A stretch of 15,328 nucleotides of DNA from an uncultured Methylococcaceae bacterium (GTDB taxonomy: Bacteria; Pseudomonadota; Gammaproteobacteria; Methylococcales; Methylomonadaceae). The stretch is taken from the NCBI GenBank assembly GCA_903903365.1, contig CAIUYS010000055.1, positions 1 to 15,328 on the forward strand, in the 5' to 3' direction. A program made the translations under genes and the position numbers. The notes under the pieces are model-generated. The model was not told the origin of the DNA and did no database searches. It saw only the letters and a program-made list of their open reading frames with translations. Of this stretch, positions 1-7,645 are shown piece by piece (position 1 is the first letter of the stretch; each line of letters starts with the position of its first letter).

Positions 1-1016
1 TTCAGGTCAACTTTATCGCCTCTATTTAAGCCTAATTGTTTAAATTGATCATTAGGCATTTCAGCATAAACGGGTGCTGCTGAACCATTGGCACCATTTT
101 TAACCAGTTCAAGACGAATCAGTGCGCCCAGATGTTGCCAGTCTTTAACGGTTGCCGGGGCGGCATGATCGGCGTTTGATTTTTCAATGATAATATCATG
201 GGGGCGAACATGTGCAATCTTTCCTTCACTTTGTGGTACCAGTAGTCCGGCTGTTTGCAACCAGTCAGTATCATGCTCGGCCAGATCAAAGATATTGGTC
301 TGACCAATAAAACGCGAGACAAAAGCATTGGCCGGATGATCGTAAATATCGGTCGGCGAGCCTTGTTGTTCGATGCTTCCATGATTAAGTACAACAACCT
401 GACTGGCCACTTCCATGGCTTCTTCTTGGTCATGGGTAACAAAAATGCTGGTGACATTTAATTCATGATGCAGGTTTCGTAACCATTGGCGTAAATCCTT
501 GCGCACGCTGGCATCGAGTGCGCCAAACGGTTCATCCAATAATAATACGGAGGGTTCTACTGCCAAGGCTCTGGCCAGGGCAATACGCTGACGTTGACCA
601 CCCGACAGTTGATCGGGATAACGATCATTAAGCCAGTCCAGTTGCACCAGTTCCAGTAACGCATGAACTTTTTTGGTAATGATATCGTCACTGGGTCGGT
701 CACGACGAGGCTTGACCCGCAAGCCAAACGCCACGTTCTCAAATACCGTCATGTGCCTAAACAGCGCGTAGTGCTGAAACACAAAACCGATGCCGCGCTG
801 ACTGACATTTTGATTGGTTTTATCAGCACCGTTTATCAATACACGGCCTTTGTCAGCATATTCCAGTCCGGCAATAATACGTAACAGCGTGGTTTTACCA
901 CAACCGGAAGGCCCTAATAAGGCGACCAGTTCGCCTTCCGGAACTTCTAAATTGATATGGTTTAGCGCTGAAAAGGCACCAAAATTTTTACTGATATCAG
1001 AAAGTAAAATACTCAT
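1..1016 (-). CDS. cysA: Sulfate/thiosulfate ABC transporter ATP-binding protein CysA (3' end cut by window edge)
   Basis: ATPase subunit that powers sulfate/thiosulfate import through the CysT-CysW channel at the cytoplasmic face of the inner membrane. The frame is open for 338 codons from the ATG at 1014-1016 to the window edge. It shows Walker A GPSGCGKTT (residues 35-43), a Q-loop around Q81, the ABC signature LSGGQ (137-141), Walker B VLLLDEP (157-163) and the switch histidine in VTHD (H195). After about residue 235 the sequence becomes the C-terminal regulatory (TOBE-like) part typical of CysA and MalK type ATPases. Family members are about 350-365 aa, so only a few dozen residues should be missing. 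It lies 39 bp after cysW, last in the visible cysTWA run. The SD is weak (AGAGA). Family assignment is firm, helped by the cysTW and sbp neighbours; sulfate versus thiosulfate preference cannot be read. Confidence 0.95.
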   Translation of the reverse strand, partial: MSILLSDISKNFGAFSALNHINLEVPEGELVALLGPSGCGKTTLLRIIAGLEYADKGRVLINGADKTNQNVSQRGIGFVFQHYALFRHMTVFENVAFGLRVKPRRDRPSDDIITKKVHALLELVQLDWLNDRYPDQLSGGQRQRIALARALAVEPSVLLLDEPFGALDASVRKDLRQWLRNLHHELNVTSIFVTHDQEEAMEVASQVVVLNHGSIEQQGSPTDIYDHPANAFVSRFIGQTNIFDLAEHDTDWLQTAGLLVPQSEGKIAHVRPHDIIIEKSNADHAAPATVKDWQHLGALIRLELVKNGANGSAAPVYAEMPNDQFKQLGLNRGDKVDL

Positions 1017-1055
1017 AGTTGAATCTCTAAAATAAAATCATTATGGTTGCTAAGC

Positions 1056-1922
1056 TTATCGGTTGCCTTGTTTCCATTCCAGCGCCGATTTTAGAATCAG
1101 GGTAACGACAGCCAAAGCCGCCAGGATTGAGGCACTGGCAAAGGCTCCGACGATGTTATAGTCGTTATAATTAACTTCTACATGTAAGGGCAGGGTATTG
1201 GTCAAGCCCCGAATATGCCCGGAAACCACCGAAACCGCGCCAAATTCACCCATCGCCCTGGCATTACACAGCAACACGCCATACAGCAAAGCCCATTTAA
1301 TATTAGGTACGGTCACTGCCCAAAAAGTTTTCCAGCCGCCCGCACCCAAGGAAAGTGCAGCTTCTTCTTCTTGAGTGCCCATTTCCTGCATCAGGGGAAT
1401 TAATTGCCGTGCGACGAAAGGAAAGGTGATAAATAAGGTTGCCAGAATAATGCCCGGAACCGCAAAAATAATTTTTACGTCATGAGCCATCAGCCATTCG
1501 CCAAACCAGCCTTCCGCACCGAACAACAGCACAAAAATCAGTCCTGAAATAACCGGGGATACTGAGAAGGGCAGGTCGATTAATGTGGTCAACAAGCTTT
1601 TGCCTTTAAAATCGAAACGGGTAATTGCCCAGGCGGCGGTAACGCCAAATACGGTATTTAAAGGCACGGTGACCAAGGCAGTCAATAAGGTCAGGTTGAT
1701 AGCCGCCAGCGTATCGGCTTGAGATAAGGCTGACCAATAAGCGACCACACCCTTGGAGAAGGCCTGAAAAATAACCAGACCTAAAGGCAGACATATAAAC
1801 AAACTGATAAAACTGACCGCTATTGCAATCAAGCTCCATCTGACCCAGTCAGCATCTTGCAGGGCCACTTGTTGACGCGCAACCAATTTGGCGGGGTTTA
1901 TGGGTTGAGGTATGGCATTCAT
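1056..1922 (-). CDS. cysW: Sulfate/thiosulfate ABC transporter permease CysW
   Basis: Inner-membrane permease that pairs with CysT to form the sulfate channel. The product is 288 aa, close to the roughly 290 aa of known CysW. It has about six hydrophobic segments, the first at about residues 30-53. The cytoplasmic EAA loop that docks on CysA is visible as EEEAALSLGA (186-195) followed by VPN (205-207). The frame is open for 19 more codons upstream, to 1979, but that extension lies inside the end of cysT. The ATG at 1922 has a good SD (AAGGAG, 9 nt away) that overlaps the cysT stop codon, so 1922 is chosen. The gap to cysT is only 13 bp, which supports translational coupling within cysTWA. Confidence 0.94.
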   Translation of the reverse strand: MNAIPQPINPAKLVARQQVALQDADWVRWSLIAIAVSFISLFICLPLGLVIFQAFSKGVVAYWSALSQADTLAAINLTLLTALVTVPLNTVFGVTAAWAITRFDFKGKSLLTTLIDLPFSVSPVISGLIFVLLFGAEGWFGEWLMAHDVKIIFAVPGIILATLFITFPFVARQLIPLMQEMGTQEEEAALSLGAGGWKTFWAVTVPNIKWALLYGVLLCNARAMGEFGAVSVVSGHIRGLTNTLPLHVEVNYNDYNIVGAFASASILAALAVVTLILKSALEWKQGNR

Positions 1923-1935
1923 GTCTGTAGTCTCC

Positions 1936-2763
1936 TTAAAGTTGTCCAGAGCGCTTACGCACCCAGAGTTGCAGCACATTAATCAACAACAGCAGCACGA
2001 AAGAAATAACCAGCATGGTCAAGGCAATGGCTGTCGCGCCCACTTCGTCATATTGTTCCAGTTTGGTAACAATCAAGAGCGGGACAATTTCTGATATGTA
2101 AGGAATGTTGCCGGCAATAAATATAACCGAACCATATTCACCAACACCTCTGGCAAAAGCCAGCGCGAAACCGGTCAGTAAAGCGGGGAACACATTCGGA
2201 AAAATAATTTTGCTAAAGACTTGCAGTCGCGTGGCACCCAGACTGGATGCAGCCTCTTCCATGTTGGATTCAAATTCCAGCAAGACGGGTTCAACGGTGC
2301 GCACTACAAACGGAATGCTGATAAAGATCAGCGCCATCACAATACCCAGTGGTTTAAAGGCCACTTGCACGCCAAACGTATCAATCAGTAATTTGCCCAG
2401 GAAACCGCTGGGCTGAAAAATAGTGGCCAACACAATACCGGCAACGGCTGTCGGCAGGGCAAAGGGAAAGTCGATTAAGGCATGAAAAAAACGTTTGCCG
2501 ATAAAAGAATAACGCACCAATACCCATGCGGTAATAAAGCCAAAGAAACTGGCAATCAAAGCGGCTACCAGCGCCGTGGAAAAACTCACCCGAAATGATG
2601 ATAACACGCGCTTATTGGTTATGATGCCGACATAATCATGCCAGTTTAGCTCGAAACTTTTAAATACCAGCGTGCTTAGCGGGATTAACACGACCAGGCT
2701 TAAATAAATTACGGTAAACCCAAGAGACGGGCGAAATCCCGGCATAATACTACGTTGTGACAT
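1936..2763 (-). CDS. cysT: Sulfate/thiosulfate ABC transporter permease CysT (CysU)
   Basis: Second inner-membrane permease of the sulfate/thiosulfate importer and partner of CysW. It is 275 aa, the usual family length. Hydrophobic segments start at about residue 14. The typical binding-protein-dependent permease loop is seen as EEAASSLGA (169-177), ending in FPN (188-190). The sequence IDFPFALPTAVAGI (97-110) is typical of sulfate permeases. The ATG at 2763 has a GGAG SD 7 nt upstream; a second in-frame ATG at codon 7 is possible but has no comparable SD. It is the first gene of the tight cysT-cysW-cysA run. A 232-bp gap separates it from the upstream binding-protein gene, and a possible extended -10 promoter sits about 30 bp before the start. 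Confidence 0.95.
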   Translation of the reverse strand: MSQRSIMPGFRPSLGFTVIYLSLVVLIPLSTLVFKSFELNWHDYVGIITNKRVLSSFRVSFSTALVAALIASFFGFITAWVLVRYSFIGKRFFHALIDFPFALPTAVAGIVLATIFQPSGFLGKLLIDTFGVQVAFKPLGIVMALIFISIPFVVRTVEPVLLEFESNMEEAASSLGATRLQVFSKIIFPNVFPALLTGFALAFARGVGEYGSVIFIAGNIPYISEIVPLLIVTKLEQYDEVGATAIALTMLVISFVLLLLINVLQLWVRKRSGQL

Positions 2764-2790
2764 TACCTATCTCCATTGTTGATTGAGTAC

Positions 2791-2799
2791 ATTGTATCA
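2791..2799 (-). promoter_or_regulatory. Possible extended -10 promoter for cysTWA
   Basis: On the minus strand the bases read TGA-TACAAT, an extended -10 form, 28 bp before the cysT start. No good -35 hexamer is present at 16-18 bp. A small palindrome, GGCGA-CA-TCGCC at 2802-2813, lies just upstream of it. This is a weak call; cysTWA may equally be read through from the binding-protein gene upstream. Confidence 0.28.
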
Positions 2800-2870
2800 G
2801 TGGCGATGTCGCCTGACCGACAATAGATAATCTTGTTTTCATGGTTGTTCTCAAAAAATTAATTCCTGCA

Positions 2871-2890
2871 GGGGCGATTCCCATCGCCCC
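2871..2890. repeat. REP-like palindrome between sbp-type gene and cysT
   Basis: A perfect 8-bp stem, GGGGCGAT / ATCGCCCC, with a 4-nt loop (TCCC). The motif (C/T)AGGGGCG at its left is shared with the palindromes at 7678-7753, which suggests one dispersed repeat family. On the minus strand a run of six Ts follows about 13 nt after the stem, so it could weaken transcription between the binding-protein gene and cysT, but the T run is too far for a classic terminator. Confidence 0.55.
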
Positions 2891-2995
2891 ATGCCATCTT
2901 GGTGCCATTGACTTGAGAGCGGTTTTCTCTGCTCATCAAGACTGTCCTATTGTTGGTTGAACAAGGTCAAATTGATTGGTGGGATACTTGCTCCA

Positions 2996-4024
2996 TTACG
3001 GGGTATAAATTTGATCGAATAGCCCACCATCGGAAAAGTGAATCTGTTGTGCCTCAGGCCAGCCACCAGGAACAATATCGTTAATTGAAAACAGCTCCAA
3101 GTGAGCGAATTGATCGGCGTGTCGGGCAAGAATTTCAGGGTTGCGTGGTCGATAATGATGTTGGGCAATTATCTCCTGACCGGCATCCGTCCAGAGAAAG
3201 CCAAGATAAGCTTCGGCAACTTTTCGGGTGCCTTTTTTATCAACAACCGGATCTATAACGGCAACCGGATGATCCGCTTCTATGCTGGTTGAGGGAACGA
3301 CAACATCAAATTTATCCGCACCCAAATCTTTTGCAATCAAGAACGCTTCGTTTTCGAAGGTTAGCAATGCATCACCGGTATTGTTTTGAATAAAGGTATT
3401 GGTTGCCGCACGCCCTCCGGTGCTTAAAACCGGAACATGTTTGAAAAGTTGAGTGACAAATTCCCTTGCCTTGTCTGCACTGCCACCTGGTTTGCGTAAG
3501 GCATAACCCCAGGCTGCCAAATAGCTGTAACGGGCATTGCCTGACGTTTTAGGATTGGACAGGATAACTACATTATCACCTTTAACCAAGTCGTCCCAGT
3601 CCTTGATGTTTTTGGGGTTGCCTTTGCGTACCAAAAATACCGTGGTTGAGGTGTAGGGTGCGCTGTTATTGGGAAAATGGGTGCGCCAGTCTTTACGGAT
3701 TAAACCTTTGGATGCAATCTTGTCGATATCCGGTTCCTGGTTCATGGTCACGACGTCCGCTTCCAGGCCGGCTATGACAGCGGCCGCCTGCTTGGTGGAG
3801 CCATCGTGTGACTGCTGGATTGTAACTTGATCGCCGGTTTGTTTTAGCCATTGCTCGGTGAATGCCGAGTTAACATCTTTATATAACTCTCGAGAAACAT
3901 CATAAGAGACATTGAGTATTGAATAGTCTTTAGCACTGACCGAGCCTGCCAAACAGAGCGACAGCAAACCCAGCAGATAAACTGAGCGGTGAATAAGTGG
4001 CGTATTTAACGGTTTAGTAAGCAT
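2996..4024 (-). CDS. Periplasmic sulfate/thiosulfate-binding protein, CysP-like paralogue
   Basis: Periplasmic solute-binding protein that would deliver sulfate or thiosulfate to CysTWA. From the ATG at 4024 it is 342 aa. The N-terminus is a signal peptide with likely cleavage after SVSA (residue 31). Family motifs are QSHDGSTKQ (71-79) and NPKTSGNAR (157-165). The stretch DVVTMNQEPD and the NPKTSGNAR variant recall E. coli CysP (thiosulfate-binding), whereas the paralogue next door reads like Sbp. An in-frame ATG four codons earlier (4036) has no SD, while 4024 has GGGA 6 nt upstream. It lies downstream of a strong terminator and upstream of cysT. The usual QSHGGSGKQ motif is altered here to QSHDGSTKQ, so the ligand may differ. 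Family is sure, ligand is not. Confidence 0.92.
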   Translation of the reverse strand: MLTKPLNTPLIHRSVYLLGLLSLCLAGSVSAKDYSILNVSYDVSRELYKDVNSAFTEQWLKQTGDQVTIQQSHDGSTKQAAAVIAGLEADVVTMNQEPDIDKIASKGLIRKDWRTHFPNNSAPYTSTTVFLVRKGNPKNIKDWDDLVKGDNVVILSNPKTSGNARYSYLAAWGYALRKPGGSADKAREFVTQLFKHVPVLSTGGRAATNTFIQNNTGDALLTFENEAFLIAKDLGADKFDVVVPSTSIEADHPVAVIDPVVDKKGTRKVAEAYLGFLWTDAGQEIIAQHHYRPRNPEILARHADQFAHLELFSINDIVPGGWPEAQQIHFSDGGLFDQIYTP

Positions 4025-4100
4025 AATGGTTCCCATTTAAAAAAACATCATAGGGCTGGTTTTTGATAGCGCCTCTTTTTTATGACTAGAGCACTGTAGC

Positions 4101-4154
4101 AAAAAACAGACAGGGTGGACAAACTGCTTTCGCATTTGTCCACCCTGTGTTTTA
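4101..4154 (-). terminator. Intrinsic terminator after the Sbp-like gene
   Basis: A perfect 14-bp inverted repeat, arms 4110-4123 and 4135-4148. On the minus strand the loop closes further as TGC-GAAA-GCA, a GNRA tetraloop. The stem is followed by TCTGTTTTTT, a good U tract. It begins about 30 bp after the stop of the Sbp-like gene and separates it from the second binding-protein gene and cysTWA, so it should act as a full or partial stop between the two halves of the locus. Confidence 0.85.
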
Positions 4155-4176
4155 CAAGCTAACGATAACGGGAGGC

Positions 4177-5187
4177 TTATTTGCCCGGCCCGTAGATTTG
4201 GTCAAAGACACCCTCATCAGAAAAATGTTTTTTCTGTGCGGCATCCCAACCACCAAAAGCATCGATTTTAACCAGCTCCAAGGGCTGAAATTGCTTGGCA
4301 TATTTTGCAGCTATTTCCGGATCAGTCGGACGGTAAAAGTTTTTGCCGATAATTTCCTGACCTTCTTTGCTGTACAGATATTTCAGGTATTCCGTTGCAA
4401 CTTCAGTAGTGCCGTGTTTGCGTGCTATATCTTCAACAACGGCGATCGGTGGCTCAGCCAAAATACTTAATGAGGGTGTGATAATTTCAAACTTGTCCGG
4501 GCCGAATTCTTTTAAGGCCAAATAAGCTTCATTTTCCCAAGCAATCAAGACATCGCCAATTTCTCGTTCGATAAAAGTGGTTGTCGAACCACGTGCACCG
4601 GTATCCAATACCGCTGCATTTTTATATAACTTGGACACAAAATCTTTAGCTGCCGCGTCATCGTTATTGTTATGCTTTAAGGCATAAGACCAGGCCGCCA
4701 AATAGTTCCAGCGTGCACCGCCAGAGGTTTTCGGATTGGGTGTGACGATGCTTACGCCCGGTTTAACTATATCGTTCCAGTCTTTAATGCCTAGCGGATT
4801 ACCTTTACGCACCAGCAATACAATCGTGGAGGTATAAGGCGAGCTGTTATTAGGTAACAAACTTTGCCAGTTTTCAGGAATGAGTTTTCGCTTTTGATAA
4901 AGTTGATCGACGTCATAGCCTAGCGCCAAGGTCACCACATCGGCTTCCAGACCTTCCAGAACGGCACGCGCCTGTTTTCCGGAACCCGCGTGGGATTGAT
5001 TAACGGTTACGTCATCACCCTTCTTGGCTTTCCAGTATTTGGCAAACGCAGGGTTAAATTCTTTATACAACTCACGGGTTGGGTCGTAGGACACGTTAAG
5101 CAGTTTTACTTCGGCAGCGGGAGCGTTGCCAACTGCCAGAATGGCCAGTACTGCGGCGAAAACAATATTAAAAAAGTTATTTTTCAT
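4177..5187 (-). CDS. sbp: Periplasmic sulfate-binding protein, Sbp-like
   Basis: Periplasmic sulfate receptor for an ABC importer, 336 aa, the usual family size. It has a signal peptide of about 24 residues (cleavage near NAPA|AE). Family motifs are NVSYDPTRELY (31-41), QSHAGSGKQ (64-72) and NPKTSGGAR (151-159), close to enterobacterial Sbp. The gene starts 30 bp after the porin gene and ends just before a strong terminator, so porin and sbp look cotranscribed. The SD is poor (AGAAG-like). It is a paralogue of the 2996-4024 product but clearly diverged: DVVTLALGYD here against DVVTMNQEPD there. Sulfate binding is inferred from the family. Confidence 0.95.
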   Translation of the reverse strand: MKNNFFNIVFAAVLAILAVGNAPAAEVKLLNVSYDPTRELYKEFNPAFAKYWKAKKGDDVTVNQSHAGSGKQARAVLEGLEADVVTLALGYDVDQLYQKRKLIPENWQSLLPNNSSPYTSTIVLLVRKGNPLGIKDWNDIVKPGVSIVTPNPKTSGGARWNYLAAWSYALKHNNNDDAAAKDFVSKLYKNAAVLDTGARGSTTTFIEREIGDVLIAWENEAYLALKEFGPDKFEIITPSLSILAEPPIAVVEDIARKHGTTEVATEYLKYLYSKEGQEIIGKNFYRPTDPEIAAKYAKQFQPLELVKIDAFGGWDAAQKKHFSDEGVFDQIYGPGK

Positions 5188-5217
5188 AAGAAATACTTCT
5201 TGGGTTAGGTTGGGTTA

Positions 5218-6954
5218 TTAAAATGCTAATTGAAAACGGGTTGAGAGAACTTGTTCGCCAGGGCGGTTGGTTACATGGTATACGGGGTTTGCTCTACTTC
5301 CGGTTCTTGTTCCGGCACCACCAGTAAAAGATACATTTTCGAAATCAAACCGGATGAGCGCATTTTTGTTAAGGAACCAGTTGGCGCCTACGGTAAAAGC
5401 GGCCGCTTTGCTGGCAGTCTTGGTCGGATCAAGCAGAAGGAAAGTATCACTATCGACAGTCAACTCGCTCCAGCGAGCTGCGAGCTGCAAAGCACCCCAA
5501 CTGCCTTTAAGCGGGTCAAAATTACGCATGGGTTTGACACCTTCAAAGGTATTGTCTTCACCGGTGACTACATAAGAAACCTGAACTTGAGCCGCTTTAT
5601 TAGTCTGGGTAATATTGTTTACTCCCCGGTATGCTGGTAGGGTTGCTGTGCCGCTTGCACTTAGTCTTTGTGTTGAAGCAACATATTCACCCATAAGACC
5701 AAAGGAGCCTTTATACCAGTATGCCTGCGGGTAAATGCGGTTGGAATTGCCATCAGCTGTAATCGTTCTTCCTGCCGTTGTGCCTCCTTGTACTTGAGTT
5801 TTCAGCGAATAATAGTCAACAAACTGCGACTGACCCAAAGGTGTTTTTTGAGCTTGAATAGCCTGGTGATCAGGATTGGAGAAAGACCCTGATACACCAA
5901 CTCCAAAGCCTTCCAGCCAGGCATAACCGGAATGTTGAAAGGGTTGCGCAAATAGACGACCGTCAAACTCCTTGTTGTTGGCAAATGCGGTTGACGAATT
6001 GTTATTGGTTGGAGCGCCATACCCGTAAGCATTACCACTGTCTCCAGTACCGTCGGTAATACCCACTTGATAGGTAAAGGCATTCTTTGAATCGATGGGG
6101 CCGGGCGCGGTCTCTGCCTTATAACCTGGCATGGCGAAACCACCATGAACTTGTATGCCCATATCCCGATTAGGCGCCAAATTGGTAGGGAAGGCGCGTT
6201 CCAGGAAGACGGTATTGGTGTCGCTTTGTAAACGCTCAAGACCGATTGAAGGTTTGTATTTACCGACTAATAAGCTGGCCTGAGGCGCATAGGCGTAATC
6301 GACGTAAGCATCCGGCAAATAGTTGCCGGAAGTGGTCTGAGCAAAGTCAGGCATGATTTTAAAATAAATATCTTTAAAAACATATCCTTCTAAAATAATA
6401 CGCGCTTGTCTAAGGAAAATGGAGTCTGGCCCGGCACCGTTATACCATCCATTAGTTGAGGTGCCATTTGTAGCTACCGAAGCCGTTGCATTTGAAGGTG
6501 TCCAAACAGCTGAATTATCTCCAAGAAAATTACGATAATCTGTTTGAATCGTAGATCCTATGCGCAACTGATGTTTTTTGTCCGAAGAAGAAATCTTGAA
6601 GCCATCCGCACCGGCTTCGAATACGGGCAGTTTTTGTAGGGCTCCGGTGGTCACTTCATCCTGTATTTCCAGTTTGCGTTCCAAGGTATTTACTTTTCGG
6701 GTCAGTTTGACTACTTCTGGTGATGGGGCTGAAGCGGCAGGGGCAGCGGCCGGTGCAGTGGGTTGGGCGGATAACAGGCCGGCTTTATCCAGTTTTTCCA
6801 AGCGAGCTTCCAGTTGATCCATTTTTGTTAAACGGCTTTCCAGTTCGCGGATACGTTTTTCCAGTGCTTCGGTGTCGGCGGCTTGCACATCGGTAATGCC
6901 AAATAAAGCGATATTAATTACGCTGGCCAGCACGGTGCGTCTAAAGTTGTTCAT
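5218..6954 (-). CDS. Outer-membrane porin, phosphate-selective porin O/P type, probable anion or sulfur-source porin
   Basis: Product of 578 aa with a signal peptide ending at VQA (residue 25). A charged heptad-like coiled coil (about 26-60), an Ala/Pro-rich linker (63-79) and a second coiled stretch (81-105) follow. From about residue 118 come alternating aromatic/hydrophobic strands up to the C-terminal FQLAF, whose final Phe is typical of outer-membrane beta-barrels. This layout fits the OprO/OprP family, where the N-terminal coiled coil holds the trimer. The ATG at 6954 has an AAGGAA SD. It lies between the oscA-like gene (114 bp upstream) and sbp (30 bp downstream), so the cargo is probably sulfate or another sulfur anion; that is inferred from context, since the family name refers to phosphate. 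No sulfate-specific residue can be pointed to. Confidence 0.88.
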   Translation of the reverse strand: MNNFRRTVLASVINIALFGITDVQAADTEALEKRIRELESRLTKMDQLEARLEKLDKAGLLSAQPTAPAAAPAASAPSPEVVKLTRKVNTLERKLEIQDEVTTGALQKLPVFEAGADGFKISSSDKKHQLRIGSTIQTDYRNFLGDNSAVWTPSNATASVATNGTSTNGWYNGAGPDSIFLRQARIILEGYVFKDIYFKIMPDFAQTTSGNYLPDAYVDYAYAPQASLLVGKYKPSIGLERLQSDTNTVFLERAFPTNLAPNRDMGIQVHGGFAMPGYKAETAPGPIDSKNAFTYQVGITDGTGDSGNAYGYGAPTNNNSSTAFANNKEFDGRLFAQPFQHSGYAWLEGFGVGVSGSFSNPDHQAIQAQKTPLGQSQFVDYYSLKTQVQGGTTAGRTITADGNSNRIYPQAYWYKGSFGLMGEYVASTQRLSASGTATLPAYRGVNNITQTNKAAQVQVSYVVTGEDNTFEGVKPMRNFDPLKGSWGALQLAARWSELTVDSDTFLLLDPTKTASKAAAFTVGANWFLNKNALIRFDFENVSFTGGAGTRTGSRANPVYHVTNRPGEQVLSTRFQLAF

Positions 6955-7068
6955 ATTTTTTTCCTTTTTGATCTTTAAGTTCCGGTTATCCGGTTAGCTT
7001 GCCATCATTATTGAAATAATATTTTCTCGCCGTTTTTACGGTAGAGTGTGTTCATTTACTTTAAAGGC

Positions 7069-7239
7069 TTATTTTGCGTCAAAGCGTATCTTTTCTTTAC
7101 GTTCGATTTGTACAACCTTGCCGTCGTGTATGACAATTTCAACCGACCCAAACCGGATGCCTTGCAAAATAGAGACAATCTGATCTGCGATTTCGGGGGT
7201 TACTTGGGCTTGATTGTTTTTTCTTGTTTCAGATGTCAT
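7069..7239 (-). CDS. oscA: Small OscA/YezD-like (DUF2292) sulfur-starvation protein
   Basis: A 56-aa gene. The ATG at 7237-7239 is preceded by TAGGG 7 nt upstream and the TAA is at 7069-7071. The core IADQIVSILQGIRFGSVEIVIHDGKVVQIERKEK contains the hallmarks of the DUF2292/YezD family: an N-terminal helix, then (I/L)xGIxFGSVEIxxHDGKVVQIE. In Pseudomonas the relative OscA is needed for growth on sulfur sources under stress and is found near sulfate transport genes. Here it is the first gene before porin and sbp, which fits that role. The molecular function is not known; the family is thought to bind or signal in sulfur metabolism. A 114-bp gap to the porin shows no clear terminator, so cotranscription is likely. 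Confidence 0.9.
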   Translation of the reverse strand: MTSETRKNNQAQVTPEIADQIVSILQGIRFGSVEIVIHDGKVVQIERKEKIRFDAK

Positions 7240-7325
7240 ATAGTGACCCTACAAATCATTACTGTTAAAGATGAACGAGTTGTTTGTGTTAAATTTGAGC
7301 TCACTATATCTTAGAAAATCTAAGA
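7238..7325 (-). promoter_or_regulatory. Inverted repeats upstream of oscA, possible control region
   Basis: Two inverted repeats lie in the region expected to hold the oscA-porin-sbp promoter. The first is TCTTAG-N5-CTAAGA at 7309-7325. The second is a 9-bp pair, ATATAGTGA (7238-7246) and TCACTATAT (7301-7309), 54 bp apart, with the first copy overlapping the oscA start codon. A -10-like TATAGT on the minus strand overlaps the distal copy, but I see no convincing -35. These could be operator sites or leader RNA pairing. Confidence 0.35.
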
Positions 7326-7587
7326 CATTTAATGATGTATTTTGATATGTATATCTTATTTAGTGATAAAGATGACGAGGTACAGAGTGATAAAAAGTAT
7401 CTGGCTAAGCCTGCGAGGGGTTTATAAGAGGCTTATTGACGTTAATTATTTTTTTAATAGCTGTAAAATTATTGGGTTGTGCGCTTGTGTCGGTATCTTG
7501 AAACTTGATGATGTGCAATGGACATTAATTGCACCGACCCTGTTTTCTCCTCGTTGGGTAGGTGTTGCTGTCGGTACAAAAAGGCAA
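7326..7587. other. Non-coding stretch with structured plus-strand sequence
   Basis: No protein gene is supported here; the open frame at 7342-7635 has no SD, no recognisable domain and ends in the terminator. Structure is present: a 7-bp pair TAAGCCT/AGGCTTA (7406-7412, 7429-7435), a hairpin GTGCAAT/ATTGCAC (7513-7519, 7528-7534), and GTCGGT at 7489-7494 and again at 7570-7575, either of which can pair with ACCGAC at 7533-7538. A strong terminator follows on the plus strand, so a small RNA is possible. No convincing promoter was found. Confidence 0.3.
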
Positions 7588-7625
7588 AAAAAACCTCGGT
7601 TGGAAAAATCCAAACGAGGTTTTTT
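7588..7625. terminator. Strong bidirectional intrinsic terminator
   Basis: An 11-bp stem AAAAAACCTCG / CGAGGTTTTTT (7588-7598, 7615-7625), one G/A mismatch, then a 5-bp inner stem TTGGA/TCCAA with an AAAA loop. Flanking A and T runs make it work on both strands. On the minus strand it could end dapB readthrough 255 bp after the dapB stop. On the plus strand no protein gene precedes it. Confidence 0.82.
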
Positions 7626-7645
7626 ATGGTATTAACGCTTATGGC

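Noticed and set aside
119..457. 112-codon minus-strand frame at the left edge
   Set aside because: It is an alternate frame within cysA, which is open over the same bases with all ABC ATPase motifs.
1923..1979. Upstream extension of cysW by 19 codons
   Set aside because: It would overlap the end of cysT, while the inner ATG has a strong SD and family-like start.
5251..5640. 129-codon frame opposite the porin gene
   Set aside because: It lies wholly antisense to a clear porin reading frame and shows no family features.
7342..7635. 97-codon plus-strand frame between oscA and dapB
   Set aside because: It has no SD, no recognisable domain and erratic composition, and its end runs through the terminator stem; treated as non-coding.
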